Source: Pseudogracilibacillus sp037071985 (GTDB lineage: Bacteria; Bacillota; Bacilli; Bacillales; Amphibacillaceae). Taken from it: DNA of 64,000 nt. Under the pieces are notes generated by a model. That model had not been told where the DNA came from. It saw nothing but the letters and a program-made list of their open reading frames with translations, and made no database searches. Within the stretch, counting starts at the first letter, position 1; each line of letters starts with the position of its first letter. Positions 35,078-44,662 of this stretch are shown here, piece by piece. The stretch spans positions 372,001 to 436,000 of the forward strand of contig NZ_JAXHDF010000001.1 in NCBI RefSeq assembly GCF_037071985.1, given 5' to 3'. The position numbers and the translations under genes were made by a program.

Positions 35078-36364
35078 TTATCTGTACACGCTTCGAACTA
35101 CATTTGTTTGCGTTCTATCTGGACCAACTGAAAAAATAGACAAAGGAATTTCAGTTAACTGAGCTACTCGCTCTAAATAATGTCGTGCATTATCAGGTAA
35201 TTCGTGTAAGCTTTTTACACCTGTAATATCTTCTGTCCATCCAGGTAATTCCTCATAAACTGCTTCACATTTAGCTAGAATATTTAAATTAGCTGGAAAC
35301 TCTTTTATTATTTTACCGTTATATTTATACGCTACACAAATTTTTAACGTTTCAATACCAGTCAGAACATCTAAAGAGTTAAGCGATAGATCAGTAATTC
35401 CACTGACACGACGAGCATGGCGAACAACTACACTATCGAACCATCCAACCCGGCGCGGCCTTCCAGTTGTTGTTCCGTACTCTTTACCAACTTCTCTTAT
35501 TTGATCTCCAATCTCATCTGTCAGTTCTGTTAAAAATGGCCCATCCCCAACACGTGTTGTATAAGCTTTTGACACCCCTACAACAGCAGAGATTTTAGTC
35601 GGACCGACGCCAGAACCAATCGTTACTCCACCCGCAACTGGGTTTGAAGATGTAACAAATGGATACGTTCCTTGATCAATATCAAGCATAACCCCTTGAG
35701 CACCTTCAAATAAGACACGACGTCCTTGGTCTAAGGCATCATTTAAGACGACAGATGTGTCACAAACGTATTTTTCTATTTGTTGACCATACTCATAATA
35801 TTCGTCTAAAATATCTTCAACACGAAACGGTTCTACTTCATACACTTTCTCCAATAACCGGTTTTTCTCTTTAAGGTTTTGCTTTAATTTTTCAGTAAAT
35901 ACATCTTTATCTAATAGATCTGCAATTCGGATTCCCATCCGTGCAGCTTTATCCATATATGCAGGGCCTATCCCTTTTTTCGTTGTTCCAATTTTATGGA
36001 TACCCTTCTCTTCCTCTTGAAGAATATCTAATTTTAAATGATATGGCAAGATAACGTGGGCGCGATTGCTCACTCGTAATTTATCTGTAGAAATATTCTT
36101 ATCATGTAAATATTTTATTTCTTCTACAAATGCTTTTGGGTCAATTACCATACCATTTCCAAGTACACATGTTTTTTCGGGAAAGAATATACCCGAAGGA
36201 ATTAAATGTAATTTATACGTAATATTATCAAAAACTATCGTATGACCTGCATTATTTCCACCTTGATAACGAGCTACTACTTCAGCATTTTGGGATAGAT
36301 AATCGGTTATCTTTCCTTTCCCTTCATCTCCCCACTGAGTACCTACTACAACTACTGAGGACAT
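35078..36364 (-). CDS. purA: Adenylosuccinate synthetase
   Basis: 428 aa, the usual length. Makes adenylosuccinate from IMP, aspartate and GTP, the first committed step to AMP. Motifs: QWGDEGKGKITDYL (P-loop) at residues 10-23, GNNAGHT near 37, GIGPAYMDKAARMGIR near 130, and TTTGRPRRVGWFD near 295. The ATG at 36364 is preceded by GGAGGTGC. Monocistronic, with tandem inverted PurBox-like sites upstream and a strong terminator downstream. Confidence 0.97.
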   Translation of the reverse strand: MSSVVVVGTQWGDEGKGKITDYLSQNAEVVARYQGGNNAGHTIVFDNITYKLHLIPSGIFFPEKTCVLGNGMVIDPKAFVEEIKYLHDKNISTDKLRVSNRAHVILPYHLKLDILQEEEKGIHKIGTTKKGIGPAYMDKAARMGIRIADLLDKDVFTEKLKQNLKEKNRLLEKVYEVEPFRVEDILDEYYEYGQQIEKYVCDTSVVLNDALDQGRRVLFEGAQGVMLDIDQGTYPFVTSSNPVAGGVTIGSGVGPTKISAVVGVSKAYTTRVGDGPFLTELTDEIGDQIREVGKEYGTTTGRPRRVGWFDSVVVRHARRVSGITDLSLNSLDVLTGIETLKICVAYKYNGKIIKEFPANLNILAKCEAVYEELPGWTEDITGVKSLHELPDNARHYLERVAQLTEIPLSIFSVGPDRTQTNVVRSVYR

Positions 36365-36446
36365 CGTGCACCTCCACTAATATTTTGAAGTCATTTTTCC
36401 TTAAATACATTTGTAAGTGTATCAATTATCATGCATCAAGTCAACT

Positions 36447-36492
36447 GAAACACGAACATTTATAAGTTATTTCTTGAGAATGTTCGGTTATA
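36447..36492 (-). promoter_or_regulatory. Two inverted PurBox-like sites (PurR operator) upstream of purA
   Basis: CGAACATT at 36453-36460 faces AATGTTCGG at 36479-36487; on the minus strand the distal box reads AACCGAACATT, matching the Bacillus PurBox core (CCGAAC followed by A/T). The spacer of 18 bases is close to that of known PurR control regions. It lies about 85-130 bases upstream of the purA start, as in B. subtilis. Confidence 0.7.
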
Positions 36493-36541
36493 TCAGTATA
36501 TTTCCTGTTTTTAAGCATTAGTTTACACATATACAAATTCT

Positions 36542-37897
36542 TTATACTGGAATTGGGGGAGGTACTTCGCTGCTATCGTATCTAAAGTCTAAATCAACAA
36601 ATTTGTTGAACTCTTTAACAAAAGCAAGTTCCACTGTTCCTGTTGGACCATTTCTTTGTTTAGACAGTATAATTTCAATGTTTTGTTGCTCAGATTCTGA
36701 ATCATAGTAATCATCTCGATATAAAAATCCTACAATATCAGCATCTTGCTCAATACTTCCAGATTCCCTTAAGTCTGACATCATCGGACGTTTATCCTGG
36801 CGGGACTCCACTCCACGTGATAACTGAGAAAGGGCTATTAAAGGGACTTCTAATTCTCTCGCCAAACCTTTCAAAGACCTAGAAATCTCTGAAACTTCTT
36901 GTTGTCTGTTTTCCCGGGAGTTTTCACTACCTTGAATTAATTGTAAGTAATCAATAATAATCATACCAAGTCCATGTTCTTGCTTCAGTCTGCGGCATTT
37001 TGAACGGATATCTGTGACACGAATTCCTGGAGAATCATCTATATATATACCAGCGTGGGATAGACTTCCCATTGCCATCGTTAGTTTTCCCCAATCTTCT
37101 TGCTCTAATTTCCCTGTTCGAAGACGTTGCGAGTTAATATTTCCTTCGGCACATAACATCCTTTGGACGAGCTGATCTGCTCCCATCTCTAAACTAAAAA
37201 TAGCAACATTTTCATCCGTATTAATTGCAACATTTTGAGCAATATTTAATGCAAATGCTGTTTTACCCATGGATGGTCTAGCTGCAATAATTATCAAATC
37301 ATTACGTTGGAAGCCAGATGTCATCCGATCTAAATCTCTAAAACCAGTAGGAATTCCTGTTACATCACCTTTTGCATGATGTAATTGTTCAATATTATCA
37401 TAGACATCTATAAGAACATCTTTAATTGGCTTAAATGCATTGACGTTTTTTCGGCTTGAAACTTCTAAAATGTTTCTCTCTGCCTCATCAAGCACTTCTT
37501 CTACTTCATCTTCTCGAGAAAAAGTTTTTGTAACAATATCTGTTGCTGTATTAATTAAACGACGTAATAATGCCTTCTCTTCGACGATTTTACTGTAATA
37601 ATCAATATTTGCAGCCGTTGGCACACTACTAGCGAGATCTGTTAAATAGGTTACTCCTCCCGCAATATCAAGCTTGTCCGAATTAGCAAGTAGCGTGGTT
37701 ACAGTAACAATATCAATTGGTTCGCCTTTTTCGAATAATTGGTACATTGCTTCAAATATGACTTCGTGACTGGCCCGATAGAAGTCTGTAGGGCCTAACC
37801 TTTCAGAAGCCGTTGAAAATACATCTGGCTCTAAAAATATAGCTCCAATGACTGCCTGCTCTGCTTCTATATTATGTGGAGGTGTTCGTTCATTCAC
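36542..37897 (-). CDS. dnaC: Replicative DNA helicase (DnaB family; DnaC in Bacillus nomenclature)
   Basis: 451 aa. N-terminal DnaB domain (NIEAEQAVIGAIFLEPDVF) and C-terminal RecA-like ATPase with Walker A AARPSMGKTAFALNIA near 210, Walker B MIIIDYLQLIQG near 315, and the DnaB-specific SRENRQQEVSEISRSLKGLA and LRESGSIEQDADIVGFLYRD blocks. The hexameric 5'-3' helicase of the replication fork. Lies between rplI and purA, 53 bases after the rplI stop. Confidence 0.97.
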   Translation of the reverse strand: MNERTPPHNIEAEQAVIGAIFLEPDVFSTASERLGPTDFYRASHEVIFEAMYQLFEKGEPIDIVTVTTLLANSDKLDIAGGVTYLTDLASSVPTAANIDYYSKIVEEKALLRRLINTATDIVTKTFSREDEVEEVLDEAERNILEVSSRKNVNAFKPIKDVLIDVYDNIEQLHHAKGDVTGIPTGFRDLDRMTSGFQRNDLIIIAARPSMGKTAFALNIAQNVAINTDENVAIFSLEMGADQLVQRMLCAEGNINSQRLRTGKLEQEDWGKLTMAMGSLSHAGIYIDDSPGIRVTDIRSKCRRLKQEHGLGMIIIDYLQLIQGSENSRENRQQEVSEISRSLKGLARELEVPLIALSQLSRGVESRQDKRPMMSDLRESGSIEQDADIVGFLYRDDYYDSESEQQNIEIILSKQRNGPTGTVELAFVKEFNKFVDLDFRYDSSEVPPPIPV

Positions 37898-37950
37898 ACT
37901 TTATTCATCCTTTTCTTCCAGCTATAAATTATAGCATGGAAAAATTTTTA

Positions 37951-38397
37951 TTATTCTTCAATAACATGAACCTTTATCGTTCCTGTCACCTCATGATGAA
38001 GCTTCACTGGTACTGAATGGTGACCTAATGAACGAATCGGATCTTTCAGCTCAACTTTACGGCGATCAACATCCAATTTATATTCCTTTTTTAACGTGTC
38101 AGTAATTTGTTTACTCGTAATTGATCCAAATAATCGTCCATCTTCACCTGATTTAGCCTTCATTTGTACCGTTGTATCTGCTAATTTATTTTTCAGTTCT
38201 TCTGCCGCTGCTTTCTCTTCTTGAGCTCTTTCTGTTTCTTTTTGTTTTTGCGCATTTAATTTTCTTAAGTTTCCGGGAGTTGCCTCTTCAGCTAATTTAT
38301 TTTTAAATAGGTAGTTATTCGCATATCCTACTGGTACATCTTTTACTTCGCCTTTTTTACCTTTTCCTTTTACATCTTCCAAAAAGATTACTTTCAT
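37951..38397 (-). CDS. rplI: 50S ribosomal protein L9
   Basis: 148 aa from the ATG at 38397 (MKVIFLEDVKGKGKKGEVKDV; GGGGAGAA upstream); a longer frame from 38415 overlaps the gdpP end. N-terminal rRNA-binding domain with GYANNYLFKNKLAEEAT signature, long helix rich in A/E/K (about 41-78), and the C-terminal domain (GSITSKQITDTLKKEYKLDV). The start lies two bases past the gdpP stop, so translation is coupled. Confidence 0.97.
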   Translation of the reverse strand: MKVIFLEDVKGKGKKGEVKDVPVGYANNYLFKNKLAEEATPGNLRKLNAQKQKETERAQEEKAAAEELKNKLADTTVQMKAKSGEDGRLFGSITSKQITDTLKKEYKLDVDRRKVELKDPIRSLGHHSVPVKLHHEVTGTIKVHVIEE

Positions 38398-38398
38398 G

Positions 38399-40369
38399 TT
38401 AAGTTCTCCCCTCAAAATAACTATTTATTTTTTCTCTTAATTCATTTTCAACCTCATCAATTGACTTATCTTTTATTTGTGTAGCAGCATTTGTTAAATG
38501 CCCACCACCGTTCATCTCTTCCATAATAATTTGAACATTTACTTCACCTAGTGATCTAGCACTAATAGAAACTACATCTTCACTTCGTCTTGCAATCACA
38601 AAGGAAGCATTTACCCTATCAACAGTTAGTAGAGCGTCTGCAGTTTGGGCAATTAATATTTGATTGTAATATTGATCATCGGCTTTAACAATTGCCAAAG
38701 AATCATGAAAAATATAAGCCCGTTCAATTAACTTATTTCTTTTAATTAATGTATCCAAGTCTTCTTTTAAAAACTTCTGAATTAATACAGGATCTGCTCC
38801 TTTTGATCGTAAATAAGATGCAGCATCAAATGTACGGGATCCTGTTCGAAGTGCAAAACTTTTTGTATCAACGATAATTCCTGCCAATAAAGATGTAGCC
38901 TCTATTGTAGATAATTTCTTTTTATTAGGTTGATACTCAATTAATTCTGTCACTAATTCTGCGGTCGAGGAAGCATATGGCTCCATATACACTAATGTAG
39001 GATTAGCTATAAACTCCTCTCCTCGCCTGTGATGATCTATTACAACTTTATATTCTGCATTTCTGATTAATTTTTCGTGTGCCACAAGTGAAGGGCGATG
39101 CGTATCAACAACGACAACTAAACTTCTGCTTGTATAAATTGCCTCTGCTTCTTCCGGACCGATGAAATGTTTCCATAATCCTTCTTCCTGTTTTACTTTC
39201 TCAATCACTTTCGAAACACCAGTTGTGACATCATTTTCATCAAATACAATATATCCCTCTACATCATTAGAATTAGCTATGTTTAACACACCAATAGTTG
39301 ACCCTAATGAATCCATGTCGGGGGCTTTATGTCCCATAATAAGTACATTATCACTTTCTTTTACTAACTCTTTTAAAGCATGAGATATTACTCTAGCTCT
39401 AATTCTAGTTCGTTTTTCCATTGGGTTTGTCTTCCCACCAAAGAAACGTACCTTCCCTGTTTCATCTCGAATCGCAATTTGATCTCCACCTCGACCAAGT
39501 GCTAAGTCTAAACTGGATTGTGAAAGTTTTGCTAATTCAGGGATGGGAACATTACCCGTTCCAATTCCAATACTCAATGTAATTGGATTTCTCTGAACTT
39601 CTTCCATATTTAAAGATCTGATCTCATCTAAAATTTCAAACCGTGATTTTTCTAACAGTAAGAGCGTCTCCTGTGTTAAAACCGCAACAAAACGATCTTG
39701 AGATGTTCTTTTTATATAAAAATGATAGTCATCGGCCCATTTATTTAATTTAGCAGTTACTTCTGAGTTTAACTTACTTTTTAAATTATCACTCATATTG
39801 CGAGAAATTTCCTCGTAATTATCTAAGTAAATGGTTGCTAATACTACTTGTTCATCTTTATATAGCTTTTCTAGTTGTTTTTCCTCGGTCCGATTAAACA
39901 AAAAGAGTGTTTGATTGATTCGGTCAATTTTTGTCTTAAATTGCAAATGATTAATTGTTAACCAAACCTCTTCTTTTTCAGATTTTATCTGATTGATTAA
40001 ATCGTCGGAAAAAAAATCCAGAGTCTTTCCTAATACATCTTGCCGATCGTTTATTTTAAAAATAAATGGATTTATCCATTTAATGGTATAATCGTCATCA
40101 TAAATAATAATTCCTATTGGCATATTTATAAAAACTTTTTTTCCGGCATTTTCAACTTGGTAAGAGAGCTTCGATAAATATTTCAACTGTTGTTTATTAA
40201 TTCTTTTCTCTTCTCGTTTATTGTAATAAAATGAAATACACAATAGAATTAGAAAAAAAGCTCCGATTAACCATTGAAAATAAAATAAAACTCCTGTCAT
40301 CAGAAAAGAGAGAACATATGTCGCCCATATATAGTTGTTTCTAATTGTTCTTTCATAATGCTCCAACAT
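38399..40369 (-). CDS. gdpP: Cyclic-di-AMP phosphodiesterase GdpP (YybT)
   Basis: 656 aa from the ATG at 40369 (AGGAG six bases upstream). Two membrane helices (about 15-50), a degenerate PAS-type haem-binding domain (about 80-145), a degenerate GGDEF domain (about 170-300; ends LALGRGGDQIAIR) and the DHH/DHHA1 phosphodiesterase (about 340-656) with MGHKAPDMDSLGS, VVDTHRPS, VIDHHRRG and the late GGGHLTNAA. Hydrolyses c-di-AMP and so influences potassium and wall homeostasis. Conserved order yybS-gdpP-rplI. Confidence 0.96.
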   Translation of the reverse strand: MLEHYERTIRNNYIWATYVLSFLMTGVLFYFQWLIGAFFLILLCISFYYNKREEKRINKQQLKYLSKLSYQVENAGKKVFINMPIGIIIYDDDYTIKWINPFIFKINDRQDVLGKTLDFFSDDLINQIKSEKEEVWLTINHLQFKTKIDRINQTLFLFNRTEEKQLEKLYKDEQVVLATIYLDNYEEISRNMSDNLKSKLNSEVTAKLNKWADDYHFYIKRTSQDRFVAVLTQETLLLLEKSRFEILDEIRSLNMEEVQRNPITLSIGIGTGNVPIPELAKLSQSSLDLALGRGGDQIAIRDETGKVRFFGGKTNPMEKRTRIRARVISHALKELVKESDNVLIMGHKAPDMDSLGSTIGVLNIANSNDVEGYIVFDENDVTTGVSKVIEKVKQEEGLWKHFIGPEEAEAIYTSRSLVVVVDTHRPSLVAHEKLIRNAEYKVVIDHHRRGEEFIANPTLVYMEPYASSTAELVTELIEYQPNKKKLSTIEATSLLAGIIVDTKSFALRTGSRTFDAASYLRSKGADPVLIQKFLKEDLDTLIKRNKLIERAYIFHDSLAIVKADDQYYNQILIAQTADALLTVDRVNASFVIARRSEDVVSISARSLGEVNVQIIMEEMNGGGHLTNAATQIKDKSIDEVENELREKINSYFEGRT

Positions 40370-40399
40370 GTTCAACTCCTAATATATACTAGCTGTTTT

Positions 40400-41353
40400 T
40401 TACTTTTCTTTATTACTTGCTAATCTTGCTTTTAATGAAAAACCTAAATCCATTATACCAATAATTCGAATGAGAAACATAAACAATTGAGGAATTAGTA
40501 AAGTAAAAACAACTATAATAATCGGTATTGATTTATGCATTTTTTTAAAATCAGCATAGAAAAATACAAATGACAATCCTTGGATTGTAATCAATATGGT
40601 TGTTAAGGCAAAGACATTTAAAACAACTAAATACAACCCACTATCCGTTCCAAGATCAATAAATGATAAAATTAAAGCAAAGAAGTATATCCAAATAACA
40701 GCCGTTGGAAGATTAAACTGTTTAAATGGAGGAAATTGGAGCTTTTTATTTTCAATTCGATTAATTACTTTATTACTTATCCATTGACTAACAAAAGCTA
40801 AAAAGATACTTGCAATAGCAATACTCGAAGGTAACAAGTCTTTAAATGTATACATTTGTTCTTCTATTAACTTTAATTGTTTCTCCGAATTTGCATCTAA
40901 TCCTATCTGATCCATAATCGAACGCGTCATTGAAATGGAGTCTTGAATCATGATATCCATTTCTTCATATATGTTTATGTTTACTACGTATTGTACGATT
41001 ATTAATACGAAAACCATTCCTACAATAAACCCTACTGATCCCCTTGCCCATACCTCATATGCTCCAAGTTTTTTATTTATTGCTGTTCCAATAAATATTC
41101 CACCAATTCCTGCTAATAAAGTAACAGGTAGCGATACTACGGTTGCAAAGACCATTGTTAACAAAGTTGTCGTTAGCAACATGAGTATAGTAGGCTTCCA
41201 CCCATGTCTTGCTGCGTAAATGACAAATGGAACAGGTAAAACAAAAATACCAAATGTCATAATAAATGGAACGAATATTACAATTAGTAGTAGGACAATG
41301 TAAACTGCTGTCAATAATGCTCCATCTGTTATTTTTTTAGATTGATTCATCAT
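40400..41353 (-). CDS. yybS: YybS-like DUF2232 membrane protein
   Basis: 317 aa, about eight membrane segments. Starts MMNQSKKITDGALLTAVYIVL with two adjacent ATGs (41353, 41350) after AGAGGTGG. The substrate-binding-subunit-like fold of DUF2232 and the invariant position upstream of gdpP and rplI identify it. Function unknown. Ends 30 bases before the gdpP start. Confidence 0.88.
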   Translation of the reverse strand: MMNQSKKITDGALLTAVYIVLLLIVIFVPFIMTFGIFVLPVPFVIYAARHGWKPTILMLLTTTLLTMVFATVVSLPVTLLAGIGGIFIGTAINKKLGAYEVWARGSVGFIVGMVFVLIIVQYVVNINIYEEMDIMIQDSISMTRSIMDQIGLDANSEKQLKLIEEQMYTFKDLLPSSIAIASIFLAFVSQWISNKVINRIENKKLQFPPFKQFNLPTAVIWIYFFALILSFIDLGTDSGLYLVVLNVFALTTILITIQGLSFVFFYADFKKMHKSIPIIIVVFTLLIPQLFMFLIRIIGIMDLGFSLKARLASNKEK

Positions 41354-41566
41354 TCCACCTCTATACTAGTTAATACCCTATTACATAATAATATCAGATT
41401 TAAAGTTGAATTGTTATTGATGCCTATTTTAATTCTTCTTTGATTGATATAAATTATTCACAGATTTAAAAATCAGTTCTCTCTTCCTGTCTTCTTTCCT
41501 GTAAGAACCTTTGGAAAAGTGATATAGTATTCATTAGAAAATTGTAAAGTTAAAAGGAAGAGATGG

Positions 41567-42052
41567 ATGAAAGTTTATTGGAATGCGTTAATACATAGTT
41601 TTAAACTGCCAATAAAGCAGTCAGTCTTTGCTTTAAATCGTATTGGGATGGATATTACTGTTATTTATTTGTTTTTCCTATTAGGTTTAGCTTCTTTACC
41701 GGCACTATATGAACAGGTTATTGTAAATGATTCTTCTTCGGTACAAACCTTCTTTTTATTGATTTACTTTTTTATTTTTTATTATTTACCATTAGTATTA
41801 ATCGTGTTTAGTATTTTATCACTATTCGCTTATATTGGAACATTACTCGCCCGGTTTAGTGAGAGAAAATTACGGTATTCTATTATGTGGAAAATGGCTG
41901 CATTTGCTACTACTCTTCCATTACTTTCATTCTCTATTGTTTCATTTTTTCATCCGTTAAGTCCGCTTTTTTTATTAATTAGTGCTTTTTATATCTTCTT
42001 CATATTAATAAAAATTATTTTCATTTATCCAAAGCGGAAATCACAGAAATAA
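41567..42052 (+). CDS. Hypothetical four-helix membrane protein
   Basis: 161 aa, ATG at 41567 with AAAAGGAAGAG upstream. Four hydrophobic segments (about 30-48, 68-95, 112-130, 133-152) and a basic tail. The opening (YWNALIHSFKLPIKQSVFAL) and first helix resemble the start of DUF1189 proteins, but it is much shorter; I do not recognise it firmly. It is on the opposite strand to the surrounding conserved operon and converges with rpsR at a shared terminator. Confidence 0.65.
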   Translation: MKVYWNALIHSFKLPIKQSVFALNRIGMDITVIYLFFLLGLASLPALYEQVIVNDSSSVQTFFLLIYFFIFYYLPLVLIVFSILSLFAYIGTLLARFSERKLRYSIMWKMAAFATTLPLLSFSIVSFFHPLSPLFLLISAFYIFFILIKIIFIYPKRKSQK

Positions 42053-42149
42053 TCTGATTTTGTGCTTTAACTGGTATCTAAAATTCTATGTTTTTTTAAA
42101 TCCAAACGTTATATTATAAAGCTCCAACTAATATTTTAATACTAAAATA

Positions 42150-42188
42150 AAAATTCCTTTTCATCTTAATAGATTGAAAAGGAATTTT
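42150..42188. terminator. Bidirectional terminator between the membrane protein gene and rpsR
   Basis: A perfect 14-bp stem (AAAATTCCTTTTCA at 42150-42163, TGAAAAGGAATTTT at 42175-42188) has an 11-base loop and A/T-rich flanks. It ends rpsF-ssb-rpsR on the minus strand. Confidence 0.9.
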
Positions 42189-42193
42189 ATTAT

Positions 42194-42418
42194 TTACTCG
42201 CTAACAAATGGAAGTAAAGCCATTGATCTAGCGCGTTTAATTGCTATAGTTAATTTTCTTTGGTATTTTGCTGATGTACCAGTTACACGTCTAGGTAAAA
42301 TTTTTCCACGTTCTGAAATAAATCTTTTTAATAATTCAACGTCTTTATAATCAATATGTGTAATTCCGTTCGCTGTAAAAAAACACACTTTCCGACGTCT
42401 TGGACGACCACGTCTCAT
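42194..42418 (-). CDS. rpsR: 30S ribosomal protein S18
   Basis: 74 aa: MRRGRPRRRKVCFFTANGIT, KDVELLKRFISERGKILPRR, GTSAKYQRKLTIAIKRARS, ALLPFV. This is full-length S18. It keeps a Cys at position 12 near the N-terminus. Third gene of the rpsF-ssb-rpsR operon. Confidence 0.98.
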   Translation of the reverse strand: MRRGRPRRRKVCFFTANGITHIDYKDVELLKRFISERGKILPRRVTGTSAKYQRKLTIAIKRARSMALLPFVSE

Positions 42419-42459
42419 AGTATCACTCCTTTAACCAGTTTGTTAATATATTAATTTAT

Positions 42460-42942
42460 TTAGAAAGGCAAGTCATCATCAGAAATATCAATTTGTTCTC
42501 CATCATTTTGAAACGGGTTAGCTTGTGGCTCTCCCATTTGTCTTGATGGTTGTGACTGGGATGGTGCTTGATGTTGAAAAGCATCGTTCGGATTATACCC
42601 GGATGTATCTCGTTGAGAAGCTCCTCTTGACTCTAAGAATTGTATACTCTCAGCCATCACTTCTGTAACATATACCATTTTCCCATCCTGGCCTTCGTAT
42701 GATCTAGTCTGAATTCTTCCATCAACACCAATCATACTGCCTTTTTTCATATAATTTGCCAGGTTTTCAGCAGCTTTTCTCCATACAACACAGTTAATGA
42801 AGTCTGCTTCCTGTTCACCCTGTTGGTTTTTAAAAGGCCTGTTTGCAGCTATAGTAAAATTAGCAACTGCAACACCACTTGCAGTATAACGTAAATCGGG
42901 ATCTCTTGTTAGTCTTCCAACTAATACGACTCTATTCAACAT
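42460..42942 (-). CDS. ssb: Single-stranded DNA-binding protein
   Basis: 160 aa from the ATG at 42942 (AGGGAGTG upstream). OB fold (MLNRVVLVGRLTRDPDLRYT, FTIAANRPFKN, FINCVVWRKAAENLANYMKK), a Q/S/P-rich linker (about 110-150) and the conserved acidic tip DISDDDLPF that recruits repair and replication partners. Located between rpsF and rpsR, 15 bases after the rpsF stop. Confidence 0.98.
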   Translation of the reverse strand: MLNRVVLVGRLTRDPDLRYTASGVAVANFTIAANRPFKNQQGEQEADFINCVVWRKAAENLANYMKKGSMIGVDGRIQTRSYEGQDGKMVYVTEVMAESIQFLESRGASQRDTSGYNPNDAFQHQAPSQSQPSRQMGEPQANPFQNDGEQIDISDDDLPF

Positions 42943-42957
42943 CAGAATCACTCCCTA

Positions 42958-43248
42958 TTATTCTTCATCTAAACGTACTACCATGTGACGAATAATGTCG
43001 TCAGAGAACTTAGCTTGACGATCAAATTCATTTACAGCTTCAGAACCGCCTTTGAAGTTAAGTACTACATAGTAGCCATCACGATAATCATTAATCTCAT
43101 AAGCAAGTCGACGTGATCCTAACTCGTCCACTTTATCAATCTCTGCCCCATTATCAGTAAGAATTGCATTAAAGCGCTCAATTAAGCTCTTTTGTGCTTC
43201 TTCTTCAATATTGGGACGGATGATATACATGATTTCATAATTTTTCAT
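42958..43248 (-). CDS. rpsF: 30S ribosomal protein S6
   Basis: 96 aa from the ATG at 43248 (MKNYEIMYIIRPNIEEEAQK), with GGAGGTG upstream; the longer frame from 43305 runs through the leader. Full S6: VDELGSRRLAYEINDYRDGYYV and a C-terminal VRLDEE. Binds S18. First gene of the operon, with a candidate S6-S18 leader structure in front. Confidence 0.97.
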   Translation of the reverse strand: MKNYEIMYIIRPNIEEEAQKSLIERFNAILTDNGAEIDKVDELGSRRLAYEINDYRDGYYVVLNFKGGSEAVNEFDRQAKFSDDIIRHMVVRLDEE

Positions 43249-43261
43249 CCTACGCACCTCC

Positions 43262-43310
43262 TTTTGGTCTATACGGCTCTGCTTATCAATAAACGGGCAG
43301 AGCAAGGAGT
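43262..43310 (-). promoter_or_regulatory. Candidate S6:S18 autoregulatory leader hairpin
   Basis: On the minus strand the rpsF leader reads GCTCTGC, CCGTTTATTGATAA, GCAGAGC, then CG: a 7-bp stem (43276-43282 with 43297-43303) whose loop begins with CCG. The described S6:S18 leader motif uses such a CCG next to a hairpin to mimic the S18 binding site of 16S rRNA. The position, just before the rpsF ribosome site, fits. Confidence 0.6.
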
Positions 43311-43389
43311 AATTTTCAAATTACCCACAGATAAAAATTATAACAAAAATCAATTTAAATAACAAATGATTTGGATGTCCTTCGTTACG

Positions 43390-44490
43390 TTATACATTGA
43401 AACGGAAATGAATTACATCTCCATCTTGAACTAAATAATCTTTTCCTTCTAATCTTACTTTCCCATTCTCACGAGCTTTTACCATAGATCCAGCTTCCAT
43501 CAGATCTTCATACGAGACGGTTTCAGCCCGGATAAAGCCTCGCTCAAAGTCCGTATGAATAATTCCAGCTGCCTGTGGTGCCTTCATTCCTTTTTTAAAC
43601 GTCCAAGCACGAACTTCCTGTTCCCCTGCCGTAAAATATGTCGCTAATCCTAATAATTGATAAGAAGCTTTAATTAGTTGATCTAAACCAGACTGCTCAA
43701 TTCCAAGTTCTTCAAGAAACATTTCTTTTTCCTCTTGATCGAGCTCTGCTATCTCTTCTTCAATTTTTGCACTTACGACGACAACTTCGGCGCCATCTTT
43801 TTCAGCAAATTCTTTTACTTGTTCAACATATTGATTTCCGTCTATATCTACTATGTCGTCTTCACTTACGTTTGCAACATATAAAATTGGTTTTGCTGTT
43901 AGTAAATGTAATTGTTTTGCAATTACTAATTCTTCCTCCGTCAGTTGAATGGATCGCGCCGGAATTTCTTCTTCTAAACCTTCTTTTAATTTCTTCATTA
44001 CATTAAATTCTTGGACTGCTGTTTTTTCTTTTTGTCGTGCTAATTTTTCACTGCGTTCAAAACGACGAGTTACTGTTTCAAGATCGGCTAAGATTAATTC
44101 CAAATTAATGGTTTCTATATCATCAATCGGATCAATTTTACCAGCTACATGGGTGATGTTTTCATCCACAAAACAGCGTACTACTTGGCAAATCGCATCA
44201 ACTTGTCTAATATGAGACAAAAACTGGTTTCCTAGACCTTCTCCTTTATTCGCACCTTTTACAATACCTGCAATATCAGTAAATTCAAAAGCAGTCGGAA
44301 CAGTCTTTTTAGGGTTTACCACTTCCGTTAACTTTTGTAATCTCTCATCAGGCACTTCAACAATTCCAACATTTGGATCAATCGTACAAAAAGGATAATT
44401 GGCAGACTCTGCACCTGCTCTAGTAATGGCGTTAAATAGCGTTGACTTTCCAACATTGGGAAGTCCAACTATTCCTGCTGTTAATGACAT
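43390..44490 (-). CDS. ychF: Redox-regulated ATPase/GTPase YchF
   Basis: 366 aa. Obg-like P-loop protein: GLPNVGKSTLFNAITRAG at about 8-25, DIAGIVKGA (G3) near 72, a coiled-coil insertion (about 130-200), and a C-terminal TGS domain (about 280-366; VRAWTFKKGMKAPQAAGIIHTDFERGF). Ribosome-associated ATPase. Conserved upstream neighbour of rpsF (yyaF in B. subtilis). Confidence 0.96.
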   Translation of the reverse strand: MSLTAGIVGLPNVGKSTLFNAITRAGAESANYPFCTIDPNVGIVEVPDERLQKLTEVVNPKKTVPTAFEFTDIAGIVKGANKGEGLGNQFLSHIRQVDAICQVVRCFVDENITHVAGKIDPIDDIETINLELILADLETVTRRFERSEKLARQKEKTAVQEFNVMKKLKEGLEEEIPARSIQLTEEELVIAKQLHLLTAKPILYVANVSEDDIVDIDGNQYVEQVKEFAEKDGAEVVVVSAKIEEEIAELDQEEKEMFLEELGIEQSGLDQLIKASYQLLGLATYFTAGEQEVRAWTFKKGMKAPQAAGIIHTDFERGFIRAETVSYEDLMEAGSMVKARENGKVRLEGKDYLVQDGDVIHFRFNV

Positions 44491-44662
44491 CTATTTCCCA
44501 CTCCTTAAGGGTTACCTAGTTCAGTTGAACTAATTCGTATTATAATGTGTTTAATTAAAAGTAACAAATAACAAAAATTAAATATTGCCTTCCTGTTTAC
44601 TAACTAAAATGCAAAAATCCATAAGGCAAAATTACATAATGCTCCTTTGTTACGTACTAACT

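Noticed and set aside
35551..35562. CAACACGTGTTG palindrome in purA as a parS site
   Set aside because: It shares only the CACGTG core; the outer positions do not fit the parS consensus.
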